Assembly: GCA_963725275.1 (NCBI GenBank)
Contig: CAVRXS010000001.1
Location: forward strand, 416,650 to 480,649
Direction of reading: 5' to 3'
DNA: 64,000 bases
Source of the DNA: Bog-756 sp963725275
GTDB taxonomy: Bacteria; Actinomycetota; Acidimicrobiia; Acidimicrobiales; RAAP-2
The position numbers and the translations under genes were made by a program. The notes beneath the pieces are model-generated. The model was given only the letters and a program-made list of their open reading frames with translations. It had not been told where the DNA came from and did not search any database. Of this stretch, positions 35,470 through 43,595 are shown in pieces (position 1 is the stretch's first letter; the number at the start of each line of letters is the position of its first letter).

Positions 35470-35739
35470 GTGGCGAACATCCGCAGCCAGATCAAGCGCA
35501 ACCGGCAGACGGTCAAGCATCAGGCGCGCAACAAGGCAGTCCGCTCGGAGCTGCGGACGCGCACCAAGCGGGCGCAGTCGGCCATCACCGGCGGCGCGGA
35601 GACCGCCGAAGAGGAGCTCCGGCTGGCGGTCAAGCGGATCGACAAGGCCGCGTCCAAGGGCGTCATCCACAAGAACCAGGCCGCCAACCGCAAGAGCCGC
35701 CTCATGCGGCGCGCGGCGCAGGCCGCCCCCGAGTCCTGA
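35470..35739 (+). CDS. rpsT: 30S ribosomal protein S20
   Basis: 89 aa from GTG. The basic three-helix protein starts VANIRSQIKRNRQTVKHQARNKAVRSEL, has the IDKAASKGVIHKNQAANRKSRLMRR core and is complete. A run of GAGGACGACGAGGACC before the start supplies the ribosome binding site. A TATCCT hexamer at 35354-35359 may be its -10 element, but no good -35 is visible. Confidence 0.97.
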   Translation: MANIRSQIKRNRQTVKHQARNKAVRSELRTRTKRAQSAITGGAETAEEELRLAVKRIDKAASKGVIHKNQAANRKSRLMRRAAQAAPES

Positions 35740-35749
35740 GCACGGCGCC

Positions 35750-35767
35750 CGGCCGCCCCGGCGGCTG
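35750..35767. terminator. GC hairpin between convergent rpsT and the binding-protein gene
   Basis: GCCGC at 35752-35756 pairs with GCGGC at 35761-35765 around a CCCG loop; a GU and a CG pair extend the stem to seven. It lies 10 bp after the rpsT stop and 30 bp before the convergent stop at 35798. There is no U-tract, so the call is tentative. Confidence 0.4.
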
Positions 35768-35797
35768 CCGCCTTCCCTACGCCCTTCCGCCCCGCTC

Positions 35798-37123
35798 CTA
35801 CTTCGGCGGGTAGTAGTAGTACGGCTCGTCACACCGGTAGCCGTGGGTGGGGCCGGTCACCGGCGGATCGTCGAGGCGCTGGAACTGACCGTTGACGATG
35901 TGGCCGGTGATGTAGCAGGAGGCCGGGACCTTGCCGCCCGGGTCGGAATTGGCGAGGAGGTTGCCCGCGTTGAACGAGGTGATCTTGCGCAGCTGCTCGA
36001 GCTCCGAGCCCCGGGTCGGGTTGGAGCCTGCCGCTCGAAGGGCTTGGGTGAACAGCTCTGCCGAGGTCCAGCCGTACAGGGTATAGAGATCGGCCTTGAA
36101 TCCCGGGGAGACCTTCTGGATCCAGCTCAGGAAGGTGTTCACCGCCGGAATCGCTGACGAGTCCTCCCCGAGGTAGAGCGAGGCGGCCTGATCGAAATAA
36201 CTGCCGTCGATGGCCGCCGCACCGCCCGAGTTCGGCACGAGTGCCTCGCTGTAGGTCGAAGCGCCGAAGACGACGATCGGGTGGTAGTCCTGCTGATTGA
36301 GCGCCTTGACGACGGCGGCCGCATAGTTCTCCGGCATCTGCTCGACGAAGAGGATCTTGACCCCGGCGTTGCGCATGGAGACGACGTACTGGGTGAAGTC
36401 GGTCTGGGTGATGCCGAACTGGGGGTCGTAGACGACCTTGTAGCCCAGCGAGTTCATCGCCGCCTCTTCGGCCACCCACTTGGAGATGGCCGACGGCACG
36501 TCCGCGATGAGGGCGCCCACGTGCTTCACGTCGGCCGGGTACTTCTTCTGGAAGTAGACGAGCGGGCCGAGCTGCCAGCCGCCCGAGGCCGGCTGGGGAC
36601 TGAAGCTGTTGGGCAGGGCTCCGGTGGCCGTGTCGAGGCTGACGGTGACGTTGGGCACACCCGGGTTGGCGGCGAGCACGGTGCCCCCGAAGCTGTCGAA
36701 CGTGGAGAACCCGCCGACGAGGGCGAAGTCCTTTTGGGCAGCTTCCTGGGTGTACTGCTTGTTGGGTGCACCGGCGTAGCCGTCGTCGTAGGAGTCGACG
36801 AGGATCTTGCGCCCGTGGACGCCGCCCTGGGAATTCACATAGGCGGCATAGGCCTCCGTCCCGATGTAGGCACCTTTGAACAGGCCTTCGAAGAGGGTCG
36901 ACACGTTGCCGATGGAGACCGTGGTCGCGGTGAGACCGGTGGTGTTGCTGAACGCCGACGCCGGGATACCGGACGTCGACCCGCTCCCGCTGGTCGTCGA
37001 CGGCGAACTGGTGGTCGAGGAGCAGGCGGTCAGGGTGACCGCGAGTGCCACGGCGGTGAGCGTCACCGCGACCGGAGCACCCCTCCTGCACGCGCCGGAA
37101 CGGCTCCGAATGGAATACCTCAC
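35798..37123 (-). CDS. Leu/Ile/Val-type periplasmic binding lipoprotein (ABC transporter substrate-binding)
   Basis: 441 aa. A basic N-terminus, a hydrophobic core (VAVTLTAVALAVTLTAC) and the lipobox LTAC with Cys34 make a lipoprotein signal peptide. A Ser/Thr/Gly-rich linker follows (SSTTSSPSTTSGSGSTSG). The mature part has the Peripla_BP_6 fold: GLFKGAYIGTEAYAAYVNSQGGVHGRKI, FALVGGFSTFDSFGG and LYTLYGWTSAELFTQALRAAG. It binds a small ligand outside the membrane for import or sensing. No permease or ATPase partner is adjacent, so it is an orphan receptor or works with distant genes. Confidence 0.92.
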   Translation of the reverse strand: MRYSIRSRSGACRRGAPVAVTLTAVALAVTLTACSSTTSSPSTTSGSGSTSGIPASAFSNTTGLTATTVSIGNVSTLFEGLFKGAYIGTEAYAAYVNSQGGVHGRKILVDSYDDGYAGAPNKQYTQEAAQKDFALVGGFSTFDSFGGTVLAANPGVPNVTVSLDTATGALPNSFSPQPASGGWQLGPLVYFQKKYPADVKHVGALIADVPSAISKWVAEEAAMNSLGYKVVYDPQFGITQTDFTQYVVSMRNAGVKILFVEQMPENYAAAVVKALNQQDYHPIVVFGASTYSEALVPNSGGAAAIDGSYFDQAASLYLGEDSSAIPAVNTFLSWIQKVSPGFKADLYTLYGWTSAELFTQALRAAGSNPTRGSELEQLRKITSFNAGNLLANSDPGGKVPASCYITGHIVNGQFQRLDDPPVTGPTHGYRCDEPYYYYPPK

Positions 37124-37235
37124 AGGCAGTCTCCCCCTTGGTCGTCGACGCTCCGGGCAGGTCTTCGATCCCCTCCCCGGGGACGCCGTGACCAGACTCT
37201 AGAGAATGTGGACGGCGCGCGCGTGGCGCACCCGC

Positions 37236-37940
37236 TCACCCGTCCCCGGCCGTTGCCGGGCGTTCCTCCGTCCGGTGCATCGCCGCGATGCGGGTGCGCT
37301 CCATGTGCACGAACTCCCCGACCGCCTCGACGGTGACGACGCCGTCCTGGAGCAGCCTCCCCTGGCTGAACACACGGCGGTCGGTCCGCCGGGTGACCCA
37401 CGACTCGAACACCGACTCCACGCCCACCCGGGTCGGCTTGCGGTAGTTGATCGAGAGCTCGACGGTGGGACCCGCCGCGTCGGCAAGCACGTTGGCCGCC
37501 GTGAGCATGATGTCGAAGCACCCGGCGAGGGCCGCGCCGTGCACGCACCCCGGCGCACCCTCGTACGTCGGTGAGAACACCACTCGGCCGATGGCCAGGG
37601 GCGGCCTGAACTCGACCTCGACCGGAGGGGACAGCGGATTACAACTGCCGATGACCATGTCGAAGGGCATGGCCGAGGCGAGGGCGCCGACCTCGTCGGG
37701 CCCGACCGGATGCTCGGCGAACCGACCGATCGGCACTGGGCCCTCCTCGGGCACCGAGACCTCCAACCGGTCCGCAAGCTCTGTGATCTGTCGTGCGGCG
37801 TCGGCGAGCACCGTCGGCGGCGGGGACGAGGTGACCGTGAGCTCCATCAGGCGACGCACCGCCGCTGCCAGCTGCTCGCGTCCCCCGCCACTCCAGGGCC
37901 GACCGGGTGGTCCCGGCCGTCGGGGTCGTTCCTCAGCCAT
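37236..37940 (-). CDS. PaaI/THEM4-like hotdog thioesterase
   Basis: 234 aa. The hotdog core is in the second half: VVFSPTYEGAPGCVHGAALAGCFDIMLTAANVL followed by VELSINYRKPTRVG and a long basic helix-strand region. The GxxHGG-like segment (GCVHGAALAG) is the usual active-site loop of this family. The N-terminal 110 residues are a variable extension. It probably hydrolyses an acyl-CoA made by the neighbouring catabolic enzymes. The start ATG at 37940 overlaps the LLM gene end by 8 bp, so both are one unit. Confidence 0.82.
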   Translation of the reverse strand: MAEERPRRPGPPGRPWSGGGREQLAAAVRRLMELTVTSSPPPTVLADAARQITELADRLEVSVPEEGPVPIGRFAEHPVGPDEVGALASAMPFDMVIGSCNPLSPPVEVEFRPPLAIGRVVFSPTYEGAPGCVHGAALAGCFDIMLTAANVLADAAGPTVELSINYRKPTRVGVESVFESWVTRRTDRRVFSQGRLLQDGVVTVEAVGEFVHMERTRIAAMHRTEERPATAGDG

Positions 37941-38790
37941 CGGCGTCACCGAACCGCGCCACGTAGGCGGCATGCTCGTCGAGCACCGGGAGCATCACCG
38001 AAGGACCACCGGAGGGCACCCGGAGCACCACCTCGTCGATACCCAGGTCGCGCAAGTGGGCGAGCTTTGCGTCCGAGGGGACGGTTCCGAATGGGACCAC
38101 CCGCACCGATCCGGGGTCCCGCCCGCGGGCCTCGGCCGCACGCCGCAGCACCGGCACCGCATCGGCCAGCCCCGAGCCGCCGACCGGGAGCCATCCGTCG
38201 GCGTACTCCGCGATGGCGGCGAAGGTCGCAGGGCCGGCACGGCCTCCGACCAGGATGGGGACGCTCGGACGCTGGATCGGCTTCGGCGAGCTCCAGCACG
38301 GGTCGAGCTCGACGTGGTCCCCGTGGTACTCGGCGGGGTCGGCACCCCAGAGCGCCTGCATGCAGAGGACATGCTCGCGGGCCACCTCCCGACGCCGCGA
38401 GAAGTCGACGCCGTGGTCGGCCGCCTCTGCCCGGTTCCACCCGAACCCGATGCCGAGGACGACCCGGCCGCCGCTCAGGTGGTCGAGGGTGGCGACCTGC
38501 TTGGCCAGCACGATCGGGTCGTGCTGGGCGACGAGGACGACCCCGGTCCCGAGACGGAGCGTGGTGGTCACCGATGCCATGGTGGCCAGGGTCACGAACG
38601 GGTCGAGGCTGCGCCGGTAGTCCTCCAGATGCACCCCCTCGACCAGGGCAGGCGGCGTGTCGGCTCTGACCGGGAGGTGGGTGTGCTCGGGGAGGTAGAG
38701 CGAGTCGAACCCGCGCTCCTCGACGGCGATCGCCAGGTCGGCAGGCACCATTGCCCGGTCGGTGAGGAAGGCGGTGATCCCGAGCCGCAC
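37933..38790 (-). CDS. Luciferase-like (LLM) oxidoreductase, F420-type
   Basis: 285 aa from GTG. An (alpha/beta)8 luciferase-like barrel with the family's MRLGITAFL-type start, FDSLYLPEHTHLPV, LDPFVTLATMASVTTTLRLGTGVVLVAQHDPIVLAKQVATLDHLSGGRVVLGIGFGWN, GRAGPATFAAIAEYADGWLPV and a C-terminal helix pair. The GIGFGWN and DHLSGGR motifs are standard for TIGR03619-like actinobacterial F420-dependent enzymes. Substrate unknown; it lies upstream of the thioesterase and downstream of the enoyl-CoA hydratase in the same operon. Confidence 0.9.
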   Translation of the reverse strand: MRLGITAFLTDRAMVPADLAIAVEERGFDSLYLPEHTHLPVRADTPPALVEGVHLEDYRRSLDPFVTLATMASVTTTLRLGTGVVLVAQHDPIVLAKQVATLDHLSGGRVVLGIGFGWNRAEAADHGVDFSRRREVAREHVLCMQALWGADPAEYHGDHVELDPCWSSPKPIQRPSVPILVGGRAGPATFAAIAEYADGWLPVGGSGLADAVPVLRRAAEARGRDPGSVRVVPFGTVPSDAKLAHLRDLGIDEVVLRVPSGGPSVMLPVLDEHAAYVARFGDADG

Positions 38791-38796
38791 GGCCGG

Positions 38797-39561
38797 TCAC
38801 TCCCCGAGCCCGGCAACCAGCTGGGACCCCGGATTGCGGGCGGGGTCCACGAAGAGAGCGGCGAAGGCGGCCTCTTCGCGCCTGCGGGCCTCGGCCACCG
38901 CGGAGCCGCGACCGGCCAGCATCAGGCGCTTGATCTCACGGGTGGCGTGCGCCGGGAACGAGGCGACCGTGCGAGCCAGGGCGAGGGTTTCCTCGAGCAC
39001 GGTGCCAGCAGGGCAGACCCGCAACGCGAGGCCCGACGCCACCGCCTGGGAAGCATCGATCCACTCCGAGGCGAGCAGCGCGGCGGCGGCCCGTTGCCAC
39101 CCCATCCGGACCGGGAGCAGCACGCTGCTGGCGGCCTCGGGCGGCACGCCCATCTCGGCGAACGGAAGCCGCAGCCGGGCGTCCTCCTCGATGAGCACGA
39201 GGTCCACGTGGCAGAGCAGCGAGCATCCGAGCCCCATCCCCACGCCGTGCACCGCGGCGAGCAACGGCTTGTCGAACCCGACCACCACGTCGAGCAGCTC
39301 CTGGAAGCCCGACCCGGCGTCAGGGCCGGACTCCCCGGTCGCGATGGCGGCCATCTCCTTCAAGTCCTGGCCGGAGGAGAACGCGGTGCCGCGGCCGCAC
39401 AGCACCACGGCCCGCACCTCGTCGTCGGTCAACGCGTCGCTCAGTGCACCGGTCACCGCCCGGTACATGGCCCGGTCGAACGCGTTGCGTGCCTCGGGGC
39501 GGTCGAAGGCGACGCTCATGACGCCGTCCTCGAGACTGACCTCGATCCGGTGGTCGGTCAC
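38797..39561 (-). CDS. Enoyl-CoA hydratase/isomerase family protein (delta3,delta2-enoyl-CoA isomerase-like)
   Basis: 254 aa. The crotonase fold is clear: FDRPEARNAFDRAMYRAV, VVLCGRGTAFSSGQDLKEM (oxyanion hole), KPLLAAVHGVGMGLGCSLLCHVDLVLIEEDARLRLPFAEMGVPPEAASSVLLP. The acidic residue of the PPEAASS motif is the one used by isomerase-type members, while the second hydratase glutamate is not evident. It acts on unsaturated acyl-CoA intermediates. The stop is 6 bp before the LLM start. Confidence 0.92.
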   Translation of the reverse strand: MTDHRIEVSLEDGVMSVAFDRPEARNAFDRAMYRAVTGALSDALTDDEVRAVVLCGRGTAFSSGQDLKEMAAIATGESGPDAGSGFQELLDVVVGFDKPLLAAVHGVGMGLGCSLLCHVDLVLIEEDARLRLPFAEMGVPPEAASSVLLPVRMGWQRAAAALLASEWIDASQAVASGLALRVCPAGTVLEETLALARTVASFPAHATREIKRLMLAGRGSAVAEARRREEAAFAALFVDPARNPGSQLVAGLGE

Positions 39562-39640
39562 CTGCGGCCGCGGCGCCGGATCCGCGGCGGTCGGCTACCA
39601 CCCTCCGTCACGGGCGCGCCGTCGGTGGCTTCCGCCGCGC

Positions 39641-40063
39641 TCACGTCCGCGCTCCCCTGGTGCCGGGCGGTGGAGCAGCGGCCTCCGCCATACGGTTCTG
39701 GGCGATGACCTTCTCGGCCGCGGCGTTGCCCTCGGTCGAGAGCGGCCACCCGACGTAGTGGGTCAGGTGCAGCACGAGCTCGCGCACCTGCTCCTCGGTG
39801 AGCTCGCCGCGCGCGAGCGCCGAGCGGAACTGGATCTCGATGAGCGAGGTCTGGCCCAAGGCGGCCAGCACGCCGATGGTGGTCAGGCGGCGGTCCCGGA
39901 TCCCGAGTGCCTCCCCGGTCCAGACCGTCCCGAAGAGGTGGTCGACGGTGAACGCGGTGTAGGGACCCTCGACTTGGTCGGGGTCGACGGAAAAGCCGTA
40001 GACCTCCTGCATCTTGGCCATGCCCCTGGAACGGGGCGTCCCGCCCGCGCTCGGCTCGCTCAT
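39641..40063 (-). CDS. Carboxymuconolactone decarboxylase (CMD) family protein
   Basis: 140 aa. The AhpD/CMD-type helical core is in TVWTGEALGIRDRRLTTIGVLAALGQTSLIEIQFRSALARGELTEEQVRELVLHLTHYVGWPLSTEGNAAAEKV. The CxxC pair of AhpD peroxidase members is absent, so it is of the gamma-CMD-like type with an unknown reaction in this context. It is part of the minus-strand gene group of the catabolic cluster. Confidence 0.88.
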   Translation of the reverse strand: MSEPSAGGTPRSRGMAKMQEVYGFSVDPDQVEGPYTAFTVDHLFGTVWTGEALGIRDRRLTTIGVLAALGQTSLIEIQFRSALARGELTEEQVRELVLHLTHYVGWPLSTEGNAAAEKVIAQNRMAEAAAPPPGTRGART

Positions 40064-40090
40064 GGTTGCCTGCTCCCCCGGTCGGGTCCA

Positions 40091-40372
40091 TCACGCGGGT
40101 TCGGCGATCGACTTGATCTCGAGGTACTCCTCGAACCCGGCAATGCCCGACTCGCGGCCCACACCCGACCGGTTGTAGGCGGAGTCGTTGCCTGCACGCA
40201 GGCTGCTGAGATCGTGTTCACGACGAGGAAGGCGGTCTCCAGCCGGTCGCCGCCGAGGCCACCCCGACGGCCGGCAGCGGACCCCCTCGGCCCCGTCGGT
40301 CGATCGCTCCTTGGGCACGGTCAGGCTCACTCCCCGGTCGTGGGTCGCCAGCTGGTCGGCGGGCGCCGTCAT
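40091..40372 (-). pseudogene. Aldehyde dehydrogenase remnant (C-terminal end kept)
   Basis: The 93-aa frame ends SGVGRESGIAGFEEYLEIKSIAEPA, the very typical C-terminus of aldehyde dehydrogenases of the ALDH superfamily. Just before it, AGNDSAYNR looks like the ALDH segments ANDSxYGL and PFGGYxxSG fused by a deletion. The first 55 residues do not match the catalytic core. A full ALDH is about 480 aa, so this is a decayed gene with internal deletion. It lies between the CMD gene and the divergent TetR gene. Confidence 0.65.
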
Positions 40373-40462
40373 CGGACGTCTTCAGTGGACATGTTGCCTG
40401 ACCCGCTCGTCTCGGGCTGTAGAGCCCGGACGCGGGCGATGCAGCCGGAACGCGGGAGGATT

Positions 40463-40479
40463 GGACAGATGTCTGGACC
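40463..40479. promoter_or_regulatory. Possible TetR-type operator in the divergent promoter region
   Basis: GGACAGATGTCTGGACC contains a GACA-GA-TGTC inverted repeat about 52 bp upstream of the TetR GTG start, next to a TAGTAT hexamer at 40481-40486. TetR repressors often bind such palindromes in front of their own gene. The repeat is short and the assignment is weak. Confidence 0.25.
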
Positions 40480-40530
40480 GTAGTATGCGTCGATGACCGA
40501 CACCAGACCGACAGCGGCCCAGGCCGAGCG

Positions 40531-41184
40531 GTGAGCACCTCCGCCCTCCCCAGCGGGGACGGTGCGCCGTTCGGCGTCCATGTGGAGGCGACCAGGCGCC
40601 GCCTGAGCATGCGTCAGGCCGAAGTGGTCGCTCGCCTCGTCCAGGCCGCGGAGGACGAGGTCGCGGAGGTCGGGTACTCCGGGCTCACGGTGCGCAACGT
40701 GGCCCGCCGGGCCGGCGTCGCCCCGGCCACCGCGTACACGTACTTCAGCTCGAAGGACCATCTCCTTGCCGAGGTGCTCTGGCGACACATCGAGGCACTG
40801 CCGCCGGTCGCCGGCGATGACGGCCACCCGATGGCGGAGCGCATCGAGGAGGCCGTGCGGGCGATGATCCTCTTCGCCGCGCAGAGCCCCGCACTGGTCG
40901 ACGCCTGCACCGTTGCACTGCTCAGTCCCAACCCGGACGTCCGACACTTCCGCGACCGCATTGGGAGCACCATCCACCGCCGGCTGGCGGCCGCGGCGGG
41001 CCCGGACACCGATCCTCGAGTGATCCAGGTCCTCGAGACCTGCTATTCGGGGGCCCTCCTCACGGCCGGCATCGGCCACATGTCGTTCCTCGACATCCCC
41101 TCGTTCGTGGCCGGTGCGGCCACGCTCATGATCGGTGTCCCAGACCGGGGAACGGCTGGCGCCGAGGGTGGCGAGGGGCGGTGA
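40531..41184 (+). CDS. TetR-family transcriptional regulator
   Basis: 217 aa from GTG. The N-terminal helix-turn-helix is in QAAEDEVAEVGYSGLTVRNVARRAGVAPATAYTYFSSKDHLLAEVLWR, the TetR hallmark. The C-terminal ligand/dimer domain is helical. It overlaps the P450 gene by four bases (GTGA) and is divergent from the ALDH remnant, so it probably controls the P450 operon and perhaps the minus-strand group. The ligand is unknown. Confidence 0.93.
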   Translation: MSTSALPSGDGAPFGVHVEATRRRLSMRQAEVVARLVQAAEDEVAEVGYSGLTVRNVARRAGVAPATAYTYFSSKDHLLAEVLWRHIEALPPVAGDDGHPMAERIEEAVRAMILFAAQSPALVDACTVALLSPNPDVRHFRDRIGSTIHRRLAAAAGPDTDPRVIQVLETCYSGALLTAGIGHMSFLDIPSFVAGAATLMIGVPDRGTAGAEGGEGR

Positions 41185-42386
41185 CCACCTCCGGTCTCCG
41201 CCGGCCCCTCGACTACAACCCGTACGCGTACGACATGCACGAGAACCCGTATCCCACCTACGCGCGGCTACGAGCGGAGGCGCCGGTCTACCGCAACGAC
41301 GAGTTCGACTTCTGGTCGTTGTCGCGGCACGACGACGTACTGGCCGCGTTCCGCAACGTCGATCTCTACTCGAACGCCTACGGCGTCTCCCTCGATCCGA
41401 GTGCCTTCAGTCCAGACGCCCACCGGACCATGTCCTTCCTCGCGCTCGACCCTCCGAGACACACCAGGATGCGCTCGCTGGTCGGCAAGGGGTTCACCCC
41501 GACCAAGGTGGCTGCGATGGAGCACCGGGTCCGTGAGATCACCCGCGAGCACCTCGAGCCGGCACTCGAGCGCGGCACGTTCGACTTCATCGCCGACTTC
41601 GCCGGCAAGGTGCCGATGGACGTGATCTCCGAGCTGGTCGGCGTTCCCCGCACGGACCGTCCTGAGCTGCGCCGCCTCGCCGATCTGGTCCTCCATCGCG
41701 AGGACGGTGTGTTCGACGTGCCGCCCACCGGGATGGAGGCGGCACTGACCCTGGTGGGCTACTACCAGGAGATGGTCGACGAACGCCGGAGGGCGCCACA
41801 GGACGATCTGACCTCGGCACTGCTGGTGGCCGAGGTCGACGGCGACCGTCTCACCGACGAGGAGATCGTGTCCTTCCTGTTCCTCATGGTGGTGGCTGGC
41901 AACGAGACCACGACCAAGTTGCTCGGGAACGCGTGGTATTGGGGGTGGCGCAACCCGGATGAGCGGGCCAAGCCGTTCAGGGATCCGGCGCGGGTGCCCG
42001 ACTGGGTCGAAGAGACCCTTCGCTACGACACCTCGAGCCAGATGCTGCTGCGGGTGACCCGCGCACCGGTCGACCTTCACGGTACGAACATCCCCGAGGG
42101 GGACCGGGTGCTGTTGCTGGTGGGCTCGGCCAACCGCGACGACGCAGTCTTCCCCGAAGCCGACCGCTACGACCTCGACCGCGACACCAGCCGCCTGGTC
42201 AGCTTCGGCAGCGGCAGGCACTTCTGCATGGGCGCGTCCCTTGCCCGCGTGGAGGCCCGGATCGGACTCTCCGAGCTCGTCGCCCGGGTCGCGGGCTACG
42301 AGGTGGACCCCGCGGGCATCGAGCGGGTCCACTCGATCAACGTCCGGGGCCTCGCCGCCCTCCCCACCTCGGTGGTCCTCCGCTGA
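41181..42386 (+). CDS. Cytochrome P450 (class I bacterial type)
   Basis: 401 aa, full length. The I-helix oxygen-binding motif is AGNETTT (239-245), the K-helix ExxR is EETLRY (Glu278, Arg281), and the heme-binding loop is FGSGRHFCMG with Cys349. N-terminal landmarks DPPRHTRMRSLVGKGFTPTKV and the C-terminal end are typical of CYP families acting on terpenoids, steroids or fatty acids. It needs ferredoxin and reductase partners; only a ferredoxin fragment is seen next door. The start GTG overlaps the TetR stop. Confidence 0.96.
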   Translation: MTTSGLRRPLDYNPYAYDMHENPYPTYARLRAEAPVYRNDEFDFWSLSRHDDVLAAFRNVDLYSNAYGVSLDPSAFSPDAHRTMSFLALDPPRHTRMRSLVGKGFTPTKVAAMEHRVREITREHLEPALERGTFDFIADFAGKVPMDVISELVGVPRTDRPELRRLADLVLHREDGVFDVPPTGMEAALTLVGYYQEMVDERRRAPQDDLTSALLVAEVDGDRLTDEEIVSFLFLMVVAGNETTTKLLGNAWYWGWRNPDERAKPFRDPARVPDWVEETLRYDTSSQMLLRVTRAPVDLHGTNIPEGDRVLLLVGSANRDDAVFPEADRYDLDRDTSRLVSFGSGRHFCMGASLARVEARIGLSELVARVAGYEVDPAGIERVHSINVRGLAALPTSVVLR

Positions 42387-42484
42387 TGGCCGGCTTCGCC
42401 CGGCACCCGGACTGCCGGCCCACGATCGTGGGCGCCGTCCGGTACTGCCCGACCCACGCACTGTCCATCGTCGAAGAGGAGTAG
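42386..42484 (+). pseudogene. Ferredoxin remnant or mini-protein (32 aa) after P450
   Basis: A short ORF starts in the P450 stop (TGATG) and ends just before the SnoaL-like gene. It encodes a 32-residue peptide whose last half, GAVRYCPTHALSIVEEE, is the typical C-terminal end of a 3Fe-4S ferredoxin (xAVRxCPTxALSxxE), the usual P450 partner. The N-terminal cluster-binding half is missing. It is either a decayed ferredoxin or an unusual mini-protein. Confidence 0.5.
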
Positions 42485-42487
42485 CCC

Positions 42488-43051
42488 GTGCCGTTCTTTC
42501 CCCGCAGTGAGCTCGAAGAGATGATGCAGCGCTGGCTGGACCTCAACCGGCGCTGCGAAGCGGAGCTGGACTGGCGACCTCTTGCCGAGATGTACACCGA
42601 GGACGCAACCTACGGATGGAACGTGGGACCCAACGACGAGTTCATGGCCGTCGGGCGCGACCAGATCCGCGAGTTCGCTGTCGGCCTCGAGATGGAGGGC
42701 CTCGGTGGCTGGACCTACCCCTACATGCGCATCCTCATCGACGACGTCCAGGGGGAGATCCTCGGTCTCTGGCGACAGGTGGCCGACGCCACCCGCCCCG
42801 ACGGGAGCCACTACGAGACCGCCGGGCTCGGGGGCAGCTGGTTCCGGTACGCGGGCGAGTTCCGCTGGAGCTGGCAGCGCGACTTCTTCGACGTGGGGAA
42901 CACGACGGCCACCTACTTCGAGATGATCGCCGCCGGCGACCTCAGCCCGGGCATGCAGCAGCGCATCGAGCGTGCCGCTTCGGGGGGCCGGCTGCCCGGT
43001 CACTTCCCGGTGGGGAACGCCCCGGTCGGGCTCTGGGAGGGCGTCCTCTAG
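42488..43051 (+). CDS. SnoaL/NTF2-like fold protein
   Basis: 187 aa from GTG with GAGGAG seven to twelve bases upstream. An alpha+beta NTF2-like core: MMQRWLDLNRRCEAELDWRPLAEMYTEDATYGWNVGPNDEFMAVGRDQIREFAVG, then MRILIDDVQGEILGLWRQVADA and a final helix pair. SnoaL-like proteins include cyclases, isomerases and dehydratases acting on polyketides, steroids or terpenoids, often with hydrophobic ligands. It is in the P450 operon, so it may modify the P450 product. The reaction is not identified. Confidence 0.85.
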   Translation: MPFFPRSELEEMMQRWLDLNRRCEAELDWRPLAEMYTEDATYGWNVGPNDEFMAVGRDQIREFAVGLEMEGLGGWTYPYMRILIDDVQGEILGLWRQVADATRPDGSHYETAGLGGSWFRYAGEFRWSWQRDFFDVGNTTATYFEMIAAGDLSPGMQQRIERAASGGRLPGHFPVGNAPVGLWEGVL

Positions 43052-43127
43052 GCGGGACCGCCCCCGATAGGTTGACCCGGGTGGCGACGTCCCCTGAGGC
43101 TCCCGTCGAGGACGTTGCCGACCGGTC

Positions 43128-43259
43128 ATGGTGAACGTCGCGGACGGACCGGGTCTGCTCATCGGTGTAGTGGCCGATCGACTCCGCATCGCCTACCCGA
43201 TCCTGCCGGTCGTCGCCGGGCTGCTCGTGGCCGTCCTCCCCAGTTGTGGGCCGACCGAA
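43128..43259 (+). pseudogene. Na+/H+ antiporter (CPA1/NhaP-type) N-terminal fragment
   Basis: The translated stretch GLLIGVVADRLRIAYPILPVVAGLLVAVLP matches the first membrane helices of CPA1 Na+/H+ exchangers (LAxRLRIPYPILLVLxGLxxGFVP). After about 44 codons the similarity is lost and no long membrane protein follows. It is an orphan fragment of a larger gene. Confidence 0.5.
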
Positions 43260-43595
43260 CAGGCCCTCGACGCGCTGCACGGCGCCCCGGGGGGCGCCGT
43301 GCAGCTACGGCTTTTGCTGTGGTGCGCCGGGCTCCCGCGAGGCGCCGGATGGGACCAACGGTCCGGCTTAGGTGGCCCGGTGGGTGTCTGGCTGGGATTC
43401 GCCAGGTGGTACAGCGAGCCGCCTCAGCGGCCAGCCACCTCCAGGGTCCCAAATCGTTTATCGCTCAGTTGGACCACCTCCTCTCTCTGGTGCGCCCATG
43501 CTAGCGCCGGGGGCGCGCCGTGGGGCTCATTCGGGCCCCGGGCGGGGGCCCCGGCGGGGGTGCCGTGGGCGCGGGTGTCGGCGCGACCGGACCGG
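43260..43595. other. Intergenic region without recognisable gene
   Basis: These 336 bases between the antiporter fragment and the dehydrogenase have no coding signal that I trust on either strand. There is a GC-rich, Gly/Ala/Pro-biased stretch near 43510-43590 and a slightly AT-richer part near 43450-43475. It is best read as decayed sequence. Confidence 0.6.
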
